64,000 nucleotides of DNA from positions 1,232,404-1,296,403 of the forward strand of contig NZ_JBJDSB010000002.1 of assembly GCF_044987625.1 (NCBI RefSeq), written 5' to 3'. The notes under the pieces were generated by a model. That model ran no database searches. It saw only the letters and a program-made list of their open reading frames with translations, and had not been told where the DNA came from. This document shows, piece by piece, positions 35,945 through 45,109 of this stretch. The first letter of the stretch is position 1. The number at the start of each line of letters is the position of its first letter. Origin of the DNA: Desulfobaculum sp044987625 (GTDB lineage: Bacteria; Desulfobacterota; Desulfovibrionia; Desulfovibrionales; Desulfovibrionaceae). The translations under genes and the position numbers were made by a program.

Positions 35945-37957
35945 CTATCGCAACTGCACGCCCAGAAAGTTCAGGGCGCTGACGTCGAAGGTATTGGAGC
36001 CGGACGCGTTGATGTCGTACTGGATTCCCCCGGAGAGGTCGCAGGACGCCCAGCCGGACAGGAGCTGGGGCGCGTCGTTGGTGCGTCCGGCCACCATGCA
36101 GGCGAAGTCCGCGCTGGTGTTGGCCCCGCGCAGCAGAAAGGAAAAGTTGCCCGCACCGGCGCTGCCCGAGTCCCGGCAGTTCACGTACATAAGCACGGCC
36201 TTGGCATGGGCCGGGAGCCTGCCGCCCGCCTCGGCCTGCACGCTGGTCTGGTTCCAGCCCTCGGAGCTGAAGGTGCCGCCGTAGAGGGACGCAAAAGGCA
36301 CAGGCGTTTCCAGCCACAGCACCTCGCCGGGCACAGGCTCATACGCGCCAGCGCCAAGGGAATCGGCAAGGCCAAACATGGGACAGCACGCGCTCACGTC
36401 CCCGGACGCCTGCGCCAACACAAAGCCCACGCACACCCGCGTGACGCCTTGGGTAATGGCGCGCGTCACTTCCAGCCATTCCCAATTCCCCGAGCCGGAA
36501 TGCTGGGCGCTCATGGTGCTGCCGCTTGAGTCCAAAATCCGCAGGCAGGCGTGCCCGGCGACGCTGGTCTTCACCCACGCGCCAAGGGTGACGGTGCGGC
36601 CCCGGCAGTGCTGGGGCGGAACATCGGCATTGAGGACGTCCCCGGCCTGCGAGGGATGCATGATGACGCCGTACATGGCGTTGCCGGTGAGGTCCTTGCG
36701 CGTGCGCTCCACCGCAAGGGAATTGCTCTTGCCCCAGCCGTCCAGCGCCTTGGAGTTCGCCTCGGCGCAGTGGGGGACCATTTCGTAGGCGGTGCAAAAG
36801 TCGCAGGTGATGGGCCTATCCAGCGTAAAGCTCACATTCGGCGTCACGGCCACCACCTCAAAGGCGCGGCCCGCATAGGTCCCGGTGACGAAATGGACAA
36901 GGTCGCCCACGGTGATGTCGCGGGTGTTTGATGTGGTACACACGCCGCCCGATATGCCGTCCGCCATGCTGAGCGCCCCGCCAAAAGTCTTGGCCGTGGC
37001 ATTGCTCCACACGCCAAAACCGGCGTTGGGGAGCAGGTTCCGTGGGCGCGCCTTGGTGGCTAACGCCGCGGCCTGCGCCTCATCGCGCGCGGCTTCGGCC
37101 CCGGTGCGGGCGGTGGCGGCATCCGTGGCGCTTTGGGCGGCGTCGCCGGCGGAGACGGCCGCGTTGCTTTCGGACAGGCCTGCGCTCTGGGCTGAATCCT
37201 GAGCGGCGGTTGCTGACGAGGACGCGGCATCAGCAAATCCTTCTGCGGCGTTGCGGGACGTCATCGCCTCATCCTTCGCCAAAACAGCCACATCCCGCGC
37301 CGTTTGCGCCGCACCCTGCGCGCTTTGCGCCCCATCTCTGGCGGCTTCGGCAAGGTTCTGGGCGTCAACAGAGGCGTCCCGCGCCGCCTGCGCCTCGCTT
37401 CGCGCCGTGACGGCGGAATCGCGCGCGGCCACAGCAGTCTCCCGCGCCCCAAGGGCTTCCCCGGCGGACAGGGCGGCTCCGTCCTCAGCGACCTGCGCCG
37501 CGTCTCTGGCGGATTCCGCCCCGGTCCGCGCGGTTTCGGCGGCGGTTTGCGCGCTGCACGCGGCGTCGCGGGCGGCGCTGGTTTCATCGCGCGCGGCAAG
37601 GACGGCGTCCGTCACCACCTGCCCCGCGCCAACGGCCTCATAGGGGCCAAGATCCGCGATATCCTCAAGGCGGCAATCGCGGTTCGGGACGCCGCAGGTC
37701 ACCTTCACCGGGCGCACCATGTCGCCGGCTTGGTGCACCACAAACGCCCACTCCGTGCCCCGCCGCCCCAGCTCGTTGGGGAACACGCGCAGTACGGCGG
37801 CGCCTGCGGCGTCCGTGAAAACCTCCACATCCGCCGGGACCACCACACCCTGATACACCTCGGCAGCGGTGAGGCGCGCCGTCACCAGCGCCCCCACAAC
37901 GGGCGCGCCCACGGCGTCGCTGATGGTTACGGTCACGGCAACGGTGGGTACGGGCAT
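35945..37957 (-). CDS. Tail fibre-like protein with long Ala-rich coiled coil
   Basis: A 670-residue fibre. Residues ~1-90 form a beta-sandwich adhesion-like module (VTVTISDAVGAPVVGALVTARL). Residues ~110-310 are an Ala-rich heptad/undecad coil with units like AARDAA, ETARTGAESARDAAQVAED and DAATARTGAEAARDEAQ, the usual trimeric shaft. The C-terminal ~350 residues are beta-rich with carbohydrate-binding character (LLPNAGFGVWSNATAKTFGG, then GNWEWLEVTRAITQGVTRVC). Such N-coil-C proteins bind cell-surface sugars. Good ribosome site (AGGAGGAGCC). The shaft DNA is locally repetitive and prone to length change. Confidence 0.82.
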   Translation of the reverse strand: MPVPTVAVTVTISDAVGAPVVGALVTARLTAAEVYQGVVVPADVEVFTDAAGAAVLRVFPNELGRRGTEWAFVVHQAGDMVRPVKVTCGVPNRDCRLEDIADLGPYEAVGAGQVVTDAVLAARDETSAARDAACSAQTAAETARTGAESARDAAQVAEDGAALSAGEALGARETAVAARDSAVTARSEAQAARDASVDAQNLAEAARDGAQSAQGAAQTARDVAVLAKDEAMTSRNAAEGFADAASSSATAAQDSAQSAGLSESNAAVSAGDAAQSATDAATARTGAEAARDEAQAAALATKARPRNLLPNAGFGVWSNATAKTFGGALSMADGISGGVCTTSNTRDITVGDLVHFVTGTYAGRAFEVVAVTPNVSFTLDRPITCDFCTAYEMVPHCAEANSKALDGWGKSNSLAVERTRKDLTGNAMYGVIMHPSQAGDVLNADVPPQHCRGRTVTLGAWVKTSVAGHACLRILDSSGSTMSAQHSGSGNWEWLEVTRAITQGVTRVCVGFVLAQASGDVSACCPMFGLADSLGAGAYEPVPGEVLWLETPVPFASLYGGTFSSEGWNQTSVQAEAGGRLPAHAKAVLMYVNCRDSGSAGAGNFSFLLRGANTSADFACMVAGRTNDAPQLLSGWASCDLSGGIQYDINASGSNTFDVSALNFLGVQLR

Positions 37958-37965
37958 GGCTCCTC

Positions 37966-38544
37966 CTATTCAAAACGCTGGGGGTGCACCGTCAGCGGCT
38001 TGCGGGTAAAGGACTTGCGCAGGCGGCGCTTAGCGCGGCCCATGCTCTCGCGAAACTGCGCGCCGTAAAACTGCGCAAGGCCCGGATTGGTCCACGCCTG
38101 CCCCGGCATCACCAGCAGCGAGGCCAGCGCGCCAGCGGCAATGCCCCCGGCCCACGCCTCATGCACGGCGCGGGGGATGCCGCTGGACGTCTCCGACGGC
38201 TTGAGCGCCACCCGGCAGGTCAGCCACGCGCGGCGCTCCGGCGGCCACAACAGCGACAGCACCGGCGGCGCAAAGGTAAAGCCCTGCCCCGCCTCAAGGC
38301 GCGTCTCCCCCACGCTCACACTCACAATGCCCGCCACAAGGCTGCCGCCCTCGGGCGCGTCAATGTCATATTCCATCAGCCCCGGAAGCACGCGCACGCG
38401 GTCGGCATCGGCCTGCCATATCCATGTTTCCTCGCAGAAGGTCGCGGCCGCATCGCGCAGGGCGTTTCGGGCCTGCTGGGCCGGGAGCTTGGGGCACACC
38501 GGATACAGGCGGTTAAAGAACTCATCCCACGATACGCGCGCCAT
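37966..38544 (-). CDS. Phage neck/tail connector-type protein
   Basis: A 192-residue soluble protein starting MARVSWDEFFNRLYPVCPKL with a C-terminal basic segment (RESMGRAKRRLRKSFTRKP). Position directly after the capsid and adaptor genes suggests a head-to-tail or tail tubular component. AAGGAG precedes the ATG. Family assignment is by context only. Confidence 0.7.
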   Translation of the reverse strand: MARVSWDEFFNRLYPVCPKLPAQQARNALRDAAATFCEETWIWQADADRVRVLPGLMEYDIDAPEGGSLVAGIVSVSVGETRLEAGQGFTFAPPVLSLLWPPERRAWLTCRVALKPSETSSGIPRAVHEAWAGGIAAGALASLLVMPGQAWTNPGLAQFYGAQFRESMGRAKRRLRKSFTRKPLTVHPQRFE

Positions 38545-38547
38545 GCC

Positions 38548-39348
38548 TTACTCCTTGCCAGGATTATTGGGGGAGATGATGATGTCCGTCTGCGTCTTGA
38601 TGCCAAGGCTCTGGTAGAAACTCTTCTCAAACGCCGCCGCGCGCACCGTGGACGCGCCTTCGTCCTCGCGCAGAAAGGCCATGCGCAGCATCCATTCCAC
38701 CACCGGCCCGGCGTAGATATCCGGCAGGCTCAGGGCCAGCGGCTCCTCAGCCCACCACGCCGGAGACTGCGCGGGCGCGTTGCCCACATTGTCCGCCGCC
38801 AGACTGCGAAAAATGACGCCCGCAGCGCCTGCCCCCTCACGGTAAAAGGCCAGCTCGCCGGCGGCGTAGGTCACGCCCTCGGCCCAGCCCAGAATCCGGG
38901 GCACGTCAGCGGGCGACACCGCGTAGCCGATTTCCACGTGCACATCCGTCACGGCGGACACGGGCGGGGACACCCAAAAGCTGCGCGGGTACAGGTCGCT
39001 AAAGGCCCAGTTGTCGATGGCGGTGGCGCCCGGTCCGGCGGGCCATGCGAGGTTGGCGGCGTCCAGCGCGGCCTTGTCCACCAGCTGGATGCTGGTCCCC
39101 GGCGTGGCGCCGTCCGCGCCCATATTGCGCAGCACGTCGAGCAGGCGCACGCCGTCGTCTGGGATTTCCTGCAAAACGCCCGGCGCCAGCCGCACTACGG
39201 TAATGGCGGAGCTGGCATCCGGGCGCTGCAGGGCCACCTGCCGCTGCGCCGCATTCAGGTACTGGCCCCACAACGGAACAGGCACGCCCGTCCCGCCAAG
39301 GTCGTTGTACTGCTGCTGCGCAAGGTGGATGCGCTCCGCCACCAGCAT
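38548..39348 (-). CDS. Phage adaptor protein (DUF6682-like)
   Basis: A 266-residue protein starting LVAERIHLAQQQYNDLGGTG with DDGVRLLDVLRNMGADG and a C-terminal FYQSLGIKTQTDIIISPNNP. This layout is found in phage proteins placed just after N4-gp56-type capsids and proposed as head-tail adaptors. It overlaps neither neighbour but junctions are only 2-3 bp. The ribosome site GGGGCC is modest. Confidence 0.72.
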   Translation of the reverse strand: MLVAERIHLAQQQYNDLGGTGVPVPLWGQYLNAAQRQVALQRPDASSAITVVRLAPGVLQEIPDDGVRLLDVLRNMGADGATPGTSIQLVDKAALDAANLAWPAGPGATAIDNWAFSDLYPRSFWVSPPVSAVTDVHVEIGYAVSPADVPRILGWAEGVTYAAGELAFYREGAGAAGVIFRSLAADNVGNAPAQSPAWWAEEPLALSLPDIYAGPVVEWMLRMAFLREDEGASTVRAAAFEKSFYQSLGIKTQTDIIISPNNPGKE

Positions 39349-39350
39349 GA

Positions 39351-39902
39351 TCAGGCCCCGTCCATGCGGTTCACGATGAAGCGCGGCTCTTCAGCCGAAT
39401 GGGTGACGTTGTGCTCGTCGGTCCACCACACGGTGCGCACCGCGTCGCGCAGCACATTGAAGACGGACTCCGGCACGCTGACCTGATGCTTGCGCCGGAT
39501 AACCCAGTTTTTACCGTTGACGGTGACGGTCACATCGCGCTTGCCGTCCTCGCCCGCGTCCTCGGCAATGATGATGGGGATGGTCCGCTCCGGGGCGGCC
39601 GGCGCTGAGGGCCGGGGCGCGGAAAGGGGCGCAAGGGCGCGCTCCTCGGCTTCGGCCTCGATCTCCGCCGCGCTCCCTTTGGCGTCCTCGATGATCGCGT
39701 GTGCCTGTGCCTGCGCTGCGGCGATGATTTTCTGGGCCTGCGCCTCGGACTCGGCCAAAAGCGCTTCGGCGCTTTCCAGCGCGGCGTCGTCCGGCTGCAC
39801 GTCCTCTGCGGAAGCGTTCTCTTTCTCTGCCAACGCCGCCACGGCCTGCTCTTCCACTGCCGCATCCTGCGGGGCCTCACCGCCAGATCGCTTCTTGCCC
39901 AT
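39351..39902 (-). CDS. Phage structural protein with charged low-complexity N terminus
   Basis: A 183-residue protein. The first ~100 residues are Ala/Glu-rich with a coil (ESAEALLAESEAQAQKIIAA); the last ~80 form a compact beta domain (RDVTVTVNGKNWVIRRKHQV, then VWWTDEHNVTHSAEEPRFIV). It follows the major capsid gene; a head decoration or adaptor role is possible but unproven. Confidence 0.7.
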   Translation of the reverse strand: MGKKRSGGEAPQDAAVEEQAVAALAEKENASAEDVQPDDAALESAEALLAESEAQAQKIIAAAQAQAHAIIEDAKGSAAEIEAEAEERALAPLSAPRPSAPAAPERTIPIIIAEDAGEDGKRDVTVTVNGKNWVIRRKHQVSVPESVFNVLRDAVRTVWWTDEHNVTHSAEEPRFIVNRMDGA

Positions 39903-39953
39903 AGGTACCTCGCTTGAGTCTTGGCGGCCCGGACGTCCGGGCCGCCCGCGTGC

Positions 39954-40988
39954 TTACTTGGAGACAGCCACTTCCGCCCGCACGAACCACAGGTCCTGCA
40001 GAATCTTGGCGGCCGCCCAGGTCTTGAAGCCAGCTCCGCCCTTTTGGCCCAGCATGTCGCTTTTGGTGGACTTGGACGGGTTGTGCACGAAGGGAATGGC
40101 CGGCAGCACCGGCTCCATCTTGCCGTTGGAGTTCTTGGCCAGATGCCCGGCAAGGGACACGATGCCGTAGGCGTTCTCCGCGCAAATGAACATGGGGTAG
40201 ACGTCGCAATTGGTGCCCGTGGTGGACATTTGCGAGCCATCCACAGCGCCGCCCGCATCCGCCCACGGTTCCAAAATGTCCGTGAGCAGGAAACGGAAGA
40301 TGCTCCACGCGCCAATCTCATTGGGCCACGGCGAGGCCTGCCCGTAGTCCTCCACGTGCTTGAAGCCCGGCAGCGCCTCGATATCCGTTTCCAGATCGGG
40401 ATGCGCCAGCACCGGGTAGCAGCGATGGATGTTCACGGTGTTGAAGTTCGGGGTGGAGTCCACGATTTCGGTCACGGGCTTGGCGCGGTTGCGCCGCATG
40501 GTCCGGCGCACGCGGCGCATCAGGTCCACGCTCACCTTCTCCGTGATGAGATCGCGCGAGGCCACATCACCGGCGCGGTGGACGTTGGTGCCGGCCTTCA
40601 GCTCGCCAAAACGGAAGCGCTCCACCATTTCCACGTACTGCACGCCAAGCTCGCGGCAGGCGATTTTCAGCACGGGATCCTCGTGGGTGTCCTCGATGAC
40701 GTCGGTGATTTCCACCACCGAGCCAAGCTGGACAAGGTCCGCGCTGACGCTGCGCTTGCTCATTTTCTGCGCCAGAGGGGTCACGCCCTCCGCCAGCGGT
40801 GTGGGGGTTGGGTCCAGCGGGTCCCAGCCAATCCAGCGGATGGTTGCGCCCTTGTTTTTGGGCATTTTCTCGGCCTGCCCGAAGGGCTCGAAGCACACAT
40901 AGGGAAGGCCGTTTTTGATCATATTCGCCGACACATGAATGCCGGTGTTGTAGCCAATGTCGCCAAGTGCAGTGAGTCCGGTCGCCAT
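39954..40988 (-). CDS. Major capsid protein (N4-gp56 family)
   Basis: A 344-residue HK97-fold-type capsid. The N terminus MATGLTALGDIGYNTGIHVS and AEGVTPLAQKMSKRSVSADL (polymer-facing beta segment), then RRVRRTMRRNRAKPVTEIVD and the domain IVSLAGHLAKNSNGKMEPVL fit the N4-gp56 family of podoviruses. The gene has a strong GGAGG ribosome site and follows the scaffold gene by 18 bp, the standard scaffold-capsid order. Confidence 0.86.
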   Translation of the reverse strand: MATGLTALGDIGYNTGIHVSANMIKNGLPYVCFEPFGQAEKMPKNKGATIRWIGWDPLDPTPTPLAEGVTPLAQKMSKRSVSADLVQLGSVVEITDVIEDTHEDPVLKIACRELGVQYVEMVERFRFGELKAGTNVHRAGDVASRDLITEKVSVDLMRRVRRTMRRNRAKPVTEIVDSTPNFNTVNIHRCYPVLAHPDLETDIEALPGFKHVEDYGQASPWPNEIGAWSIFRFLLTDILEPWADAGGAVDGSQMSTTGTNCDVYPMFICAENAYGIVSLAGHLAKNSNGKMEPVLPAIPFVHNPSKSTKSDMLGQKGGAGFKTWAAAKILQDLWFVRAEVAVSK

Positions 40989-41006
40989 AGTTCCTCCGCG
41001 TGAGCC

Positions 41007-42263
41007 TTACCCAAAGGCCTCCTTGAACGTTGCCACGGAGTCCTTTCGGGCCTGCGGCCGTGAGCCGGGGGACGGGCCGCCTCCGCCACTGCGCCGTGGC
41101 GCGGGCGTGGCCACCTCCGCCGCCTCATCGGCCGCTGGATCCTTGTGTCTGTGATGCGGCGGCGTGCGCGGGGATTCCGCCCTAGCCACCGCCTGCCTGT
41201 ATTCGTTCAGGACGGCGCACACCTCTTCGGCGCTGCCGCGTTCAAGAGCGGTCATCCGCGCTCCGGCCTCCCGGTAGGGCAGGCCATCCAGCCACGTCTG
41301 CACACCGCCAAAGAACCCGTCGAACTCGTCCTCGTGCCCGGCAATGGGCATCAGGGTCACCCCGCGCACAGGGTCGGTCTTCACCTCAGCAAAGGTCAGT
41401 CCGGCCCGGTCCACAATGCGCTGGGCGTGGTGCAGATGGCGCTCCTCTTCCCGGCGCTTCTGGGCCGTAGCCTCGCTGGTCTGCACCGTGCGCTGCAGCA
41501 GGATGCTTGCCGCGCTGGAGCCCACCACCGGCGGGTCATAGTCCCGCGCCAAATCGCGCAGGAACGCGCCGTCCGGGGAGTTTTCCATGATGAGGTCCGC
41601 CCAGCCCTCGCGTCCGGTGCGCCGCGCCCAAGTGCAGAAGTCCCCCACGTCCTTTTTCTCGTCCTCGGTGAGGGCGAGCGGCGTCGCATCAGCAGACGTT
41701 TCGCCTTGCTTCGCGCTACCGCCGCCCTTTTTCAGCGCCTCCAGTTCCTGACGGAGCCGCTCGCTTTCAGAGCGGGCGAGTTCCAAGCGGCGCTCCATGG
41801 AGCTGCGGTAGGAGGAGTATTTCTGCTTCCAATCCGGTTCCGGGGCCGTGGCGTCATCTGCGGGGGCTTCTGCTGGAGCTTCCGTGCCAGAGTCCGCGCC
41901 AGAATCCGCGCCGGGGTCGTCGTCCTTTGTACCGGGGGCGTCCGCGCCTTTGGCTTGGGACTGGTCCGGCGTTGGGGCGCTCGCTTCATCTGAATCCTTC
42001 GTGGCGGAATCGTCCGAAGTGGCGGAATCGCCGCCGCCTGCGGGGTTGTCCTGCCCGCCCTGCTTTTGGTCAGTGCCGGCGGCGTCGTGGGTATTGGCCT
42101 GCGCCTCTGCGCCGGGATCATCCACTGAGGGGGATGGCCCGTCTTGTGGTGCCGCCTCCTGCGCGGGAATGTCGCCGCCGCCGGGAGCTTCGGGAGTTCC
42201 GAAAGCCCGACCGCCCTGCCCAAACGCCTCTGCAAACACGTCGAGTTCTGACTTTTCGCCCAT
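41007..42263 (-). CDS. Putative capsid scaffolding protein
   Basis: A 418-residue protein. The N-terminal ~150 residues are low-complexity acidic (Asp/Glu/Ala/Pro/Gly with repeats such as DDPGADSGADSGTEAPAEAP); a coiled coil follows (YSSYRSSMERRLELARSESE), and the C-terminal half has a helix-rich segment ending in a basic tail (RSGGGGPSPGSRPQARKDS). Acidic, coiled-coil proteins just before the major capsid gene are usually scaffolds. AGGAGG precedes the ATG. Confidence 0.75.
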   Translation of the reverse strand: MGEKSELDVFAEAFGQGGRAFGTPEAPGGGDIPAQEAAPQDGPSPSVDDPGAEAQANTHDAAGTDQKQGGQDNPAGGGDSATSDDSATKDSDEASAPTPDQSQAKGADAPGTKDDDPGADSGADSGTEAPAEAPADDATAPEPDWKQKYSSYRSSMERRLELARSESERLRQELEALKKGGGSAKQGETSADATPLALTEDEKKDVGDFCTWARRTGREGWADLIMENSPDGAFLRDLARDYDPPVVGSSAASILLQRTVQTSEATAQKRREEERHLHHAQRIVDRAGLTFAEVKTDPVRGVTLMPIAGHEDEFDGFFGGVQTWLDGLPYREAGARMTALERGSAEEVCAVLNEYRQAVARAESPRTPPHHRHKDPAADEAAEVATPAPRRSGGGGPSPGSRPQARKDSVATFKEAFG

Positions 42264-42439
42264 GCCGTCCTCCTGAGACCGGGCCGCTCAGCGCGGGGGC
42301 CGGTCCTCTCGTGGCGTGGTGAAACGGGGCCGCTTGTGGTGGTGCGATGCGCGGCTGGTGGGCGTGGCCTTGGCCTGTGGCCACGGAGCCATCAATCCGC
42401 GCATGCGCCGCCCTCTGCGGGCGTTTCACAGGGTGCCTG

Positions 42440-42670
42440 TTAGCTGTATGCGCCGTCCCTTTTGGGTTTTCGCTCCTGTTCTAGCCGCGCCGCCACTTCG
42501 CGCAGGGCCTTTATGCCGCCCTGAATCTCCCGCACGCGGGCCAGGGGCGCGGACTCCAGCTCCCGCGACAGGGCGGTGGCCTTCGCCCGGAAGGCCTCCA
42601 AAATCGCCCGCCCCGCCGGGGTATCCACATGCTCGCGCGCGGCGTCTACCGCGTCCTTGAAGGGCATCAT
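42440..42670 (-). CDS. Small helical phage protein
   Basis: A 76-residue helical protein (DAAREHVDTPAGRAILEAFR, then IKALREVAARLEQERKPKRD). Its ATGATG start overlaps the portal stop, with GGAGG before it (translational coupling). Function unknown; it may assist scaffold or portal. Confidence 0.72.
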   Translation of the reverse strand: MMPFKDAVDAAREHVDTPAGRAILEAFRAKATALSRELESAPLARVREIQGGIKALREVAARLEQERKPKRDGAYS

Positions 42671-44709
42671 GCGGCCTCCACATTGCGCGTCTGCGCGGCC
42701 GTGGTCTGAAGCAACATGGCCAGCGCCTCCTCGACCTTTTCCGGGCCGAATTTCTCTTCCACTGCCTCAAGCACGGCCTCCACCTGCGCCCGCGCCGCGT
42801 GCCGCGCCTGCTCCACCTGCCACTCGGCGAATTCCTCGTCCGTGCGCAGCAGGTCGGCGGAGACGTCCAGCTTGCGGAAGATTTCCGCGAGAAGATCGCG
42901 CTCCTTGGTCATGCCCGCAAAGCGCGGGCGCTCGCTGAGTTCTGCGGCCTTGATGAGCTTTTCCCCGTGGATTTCCTTGGCGATGAGCGCGCTCGAACCC
43001 TTGGCGACAACGTCGGCGTCGCACATGATTTCGGGCTTCTGGGAGAACTGCATATTCCAGTGATAGAGGGCTTTGACGAAGGGAGAGGTAATACAATCAT
43101 CGTAGGTGCGGACCAGTTCCTTGAGGTTGATCTGGAGCGCGCCCATCAGCATGGACAGACCAGAGGCGGTTTCGCCCGCGCCCTTGACGCGGCGGCCACT
43201 GCCCTGCGCGAACGAAGGCGTGGTGACCTCGTCCGCAAAAAGTTGCATGAGCTTGACGATGTGCAGGTAATGTTCGGTATTGGCGGGGATAAGCCACATT
43301 TTGATGGCCTTTTCCACGTCCTCAACGTTCTCGAACAGGAACACCCGGCCGTTGTGGATGTCCTGCGGATCGTCATCGCGGCAGGCCTGCTCGTTGATAC
43401 CGAACATCACGCCGCTGATGGCGGCCTGATCCAGCATCTTGCGCACGGCGGCGTTCAGGGCGGCCTGCGGATCGCGCATAACGCGCGGCACGCCCTCGCC
43501 AAAGATGCTGCTTTCGTCCTTCTCGTAGTACCAAAGATAGTATGGCAGGCGGACGCCGCGCAGCGGGCTGACCACGGCCTTGATGATGGTGGATTCACCA
43601 AGCATCCAGACGTTGGACATGTACTCCCGCCCCCGCACATGCTGGCGCAGCGCGTCGGCCTCATCCTGCGCGGTGAGCTTCGCCTTTTGCGCCGCCAGCC
43701 GCAGCACAACGCCCTGCCGCTCTGACTCGGGCAGGAGCCTCTCCACAGAAACGCCCGCGTCCAGCAGGTCCGCCCCGGAGAGGAAGCCCCAGCGCTCGCG
43801 CACGCGGTAGCGGTGCGTCAGGTCGCGCGGCACTTCGGCGTGCTGGTCCAGCCCGCGCAGGTCGCGCTCGAAGGGCTCCAGCGTGGCGTCACCCTCGGGG
43901 AACTGGCGCAGATAGTCGCGGATGACCGCGCCATTAAACGAGGTGCGCTGAGCAAGGGCCTCCATGTCCGCCTTGAGGAGCAGGCTCGTTTCCCAGACGA
44001 ACCGCGCGTCCTTGATGTTCACGCAGTCCATGTCCGGGTAGAAGTTCCAGATCAGGACGTCCGTGAAATACGGCAGCAGCTCGCCGGTCTCGACCTCGCT
44101 CAGGTCCCACGCCTGCAGGATATCCAGCGCGCCGCCCTCGCCCGCGCCATCCAGAAACACCCAGCGCATCTCGCTGCGGCGCTCCACCAGCGGGCCCTTG
44201 AGGATGCCAAGGCCGTAGATAAGCCCGCTTTTGAGGACGCTACGGTTGACGCTGCGGTAGCCACGGCGGCTTGGCCCCTCCGCCAACTGGTCCTTCATCT
44301 CAAGCGTCATGGCCTCGGCGGCCTGCTCGGCGATTTTGGGCGCGATGGGCTCAAGGTCCGCGTCGGCGGGGATGTCCTGTTGAGCCACCTCGGCGAGGTA
44401 GCGCCGCACCCACGCGGGATGGGGCTTTGGCGTTGGCGCGATGGCCCAGTTTGCCTCGCCCGTGCTCGGGAACAGCAGGTCCAGCAGGCGGGCGAGGATG
44501 ACGTCGCACTTGATTTTGGTCAGGCGCATGAAGGCGCGGGAGCGCTTGGCGCCAAGGCGCGCCTCGATATCCGGGTCATAGCGGCCCTTATACTGGCGCG
44601 CGTCCTCCAGCCACACGGATTCCATGTGCTGCTGGCGGCGGGCGCGGACGTCGGCAAACTCTGTCCACAGCGTTCCCGCAAGGCGGCTGAGCGGCGTGCT
44701 ACCGGCCAC
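42667..44709 (-). CDS. Phage portal (head-to-tail connector) protein
   Basis: A 680-residue podoviral portal. Features: N-terminal helix SRLAGTLWTEFADVRARRQQHMES, the stem/wing region (DVLIWNFYPDMDCVNIKDAR), the DNA-tunnel portion GEGVPRVMRDPQAALNAAVR and GAGETASGLSMLMGALQINL, and a C-terminal coiled coil (EQARHAARAQVEAVLEAVEE). The start is GTG at 44709 with GGAGGTG upstream, 10 bp inside the preceding gene; an ATG-like longer frame to 44820 is unsupported. The portal dodecamer joins capsid and tail and is the channel for packaging. Confidence 0.86.
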   Translation of the reverse strand: MAGSTPLSRLAGTLWTEFADVRARRQQHMESVWLEDARQYKGRYDPDIEARLGAKRSRAFMRLTKIKCDVILARLLDLLFPSTGEANWAIAPTPKPHPAWVRRYLAEVAQQDIPADADLEPIAPKIAEQAAEAMTLEMKDQLAEGPSRRGYRSVNRSVLKSGLIYGLGILKGPLVERRSEMRWVFLDGAGEGGALDILQAWDLSEVETGELLPYFTDVLIWNFYPDMDCVNIKDARFVWETSLLLKADMEALAQRTSFNGAVIRDYLRQFPEGDATLEPFERDLRGLDQHAEVPRDLTHRYRVRERWGFLSGADLLDAGVSVERLLPESERQGVVLRLAAQKAKLTAQDEADALRQHVRGREYMSNVWMLGESTIIKAVVSPLRGVRLPYYLWYYEKDESSIFGEGVPRVMRDPQAALNAAVRKMLDQAAISGVMFGINEQACRDDDPQDIHNGRVFLFENVEDVEKAIKMWLIPANTEHYLHIVKLMQLFADEVTTPSFAQGSGRRVKGAGETASGLSMLMGALQINLKELVRTYDDCITSPFVKALYHWNMQFSQKPEIMCDADVVAKGSSALIAKEIHGEKLIKAAELSERPRFAGMTKERDLLAEIFRKLDVSADLLRTDEEFAEWQVEQARHAARAQVEAVLEAVEEKFGPEKVEEALAMLLQTTAAQTRNVEAA

Positions 44710-45106
44710 GGTGCACCTCCGAAACCGCTGGGGGCTGGGCAAAAGCGTCCTGCACCTGCGTGTGTACATAGGCGCCCACCGCCACCTGCAGCAGAAACAG
44801 CGCGACAATGGCCCCGCCAAGCCACAAATTCACCTGATTCGACATTCTGGACATGTTCTGATTGAGCTGCAGCAGGCAGCCGTCCACATGCAAGCGCTCC
44901 GCGCGAAACTGCGCGTCCGTGCGGTTGCGCTCCTCTTCGATGCGCTCGTGCAGGCGCCGGACATTAGCGCTGGCGCTGCGGTCGGCTTCGGCGAGGGCGT
45001 CCTTGATCTCGGCAAAACCCGCGCGGACAAGGTCTTTCAGCTCGTCCTGTCCGCGTTCGAGGGCTTTGACCGTGGCGTCGTGCGCTGCGCAGGTTCCGTC
45101 CACCAT
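44699..45106 (-). CDS. Coiled-coil membrane protein of the lysis block
   Basis: A 135-residue protein: an N-terminal coiled coil (~10-75), then a transmembrane helix near residues 95-115 (LWLGGAIVALFLLQVAVGAY) and a short tail. Layout resembles XhlA-type holin partners or i-spanins but with the helix at the C-terminal side. GGAG precedes the ATG. It lies between a lipobox protein and the portal. Confidence 0.7.
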   Translation of the reverse strand: MVDGTCAAHDATVKALERGQDELKDLVRAGFAEIKDALAEADRSASANVRRLHERIEEERNRTDAQFRAERLHVDGCLLQLNQNMSRMSNQVNLWLGGAIVALFLLQVAVGAYVHTQVQDAFAQPPAVSEVHRGR

Positions 45107-45109
45107 GCC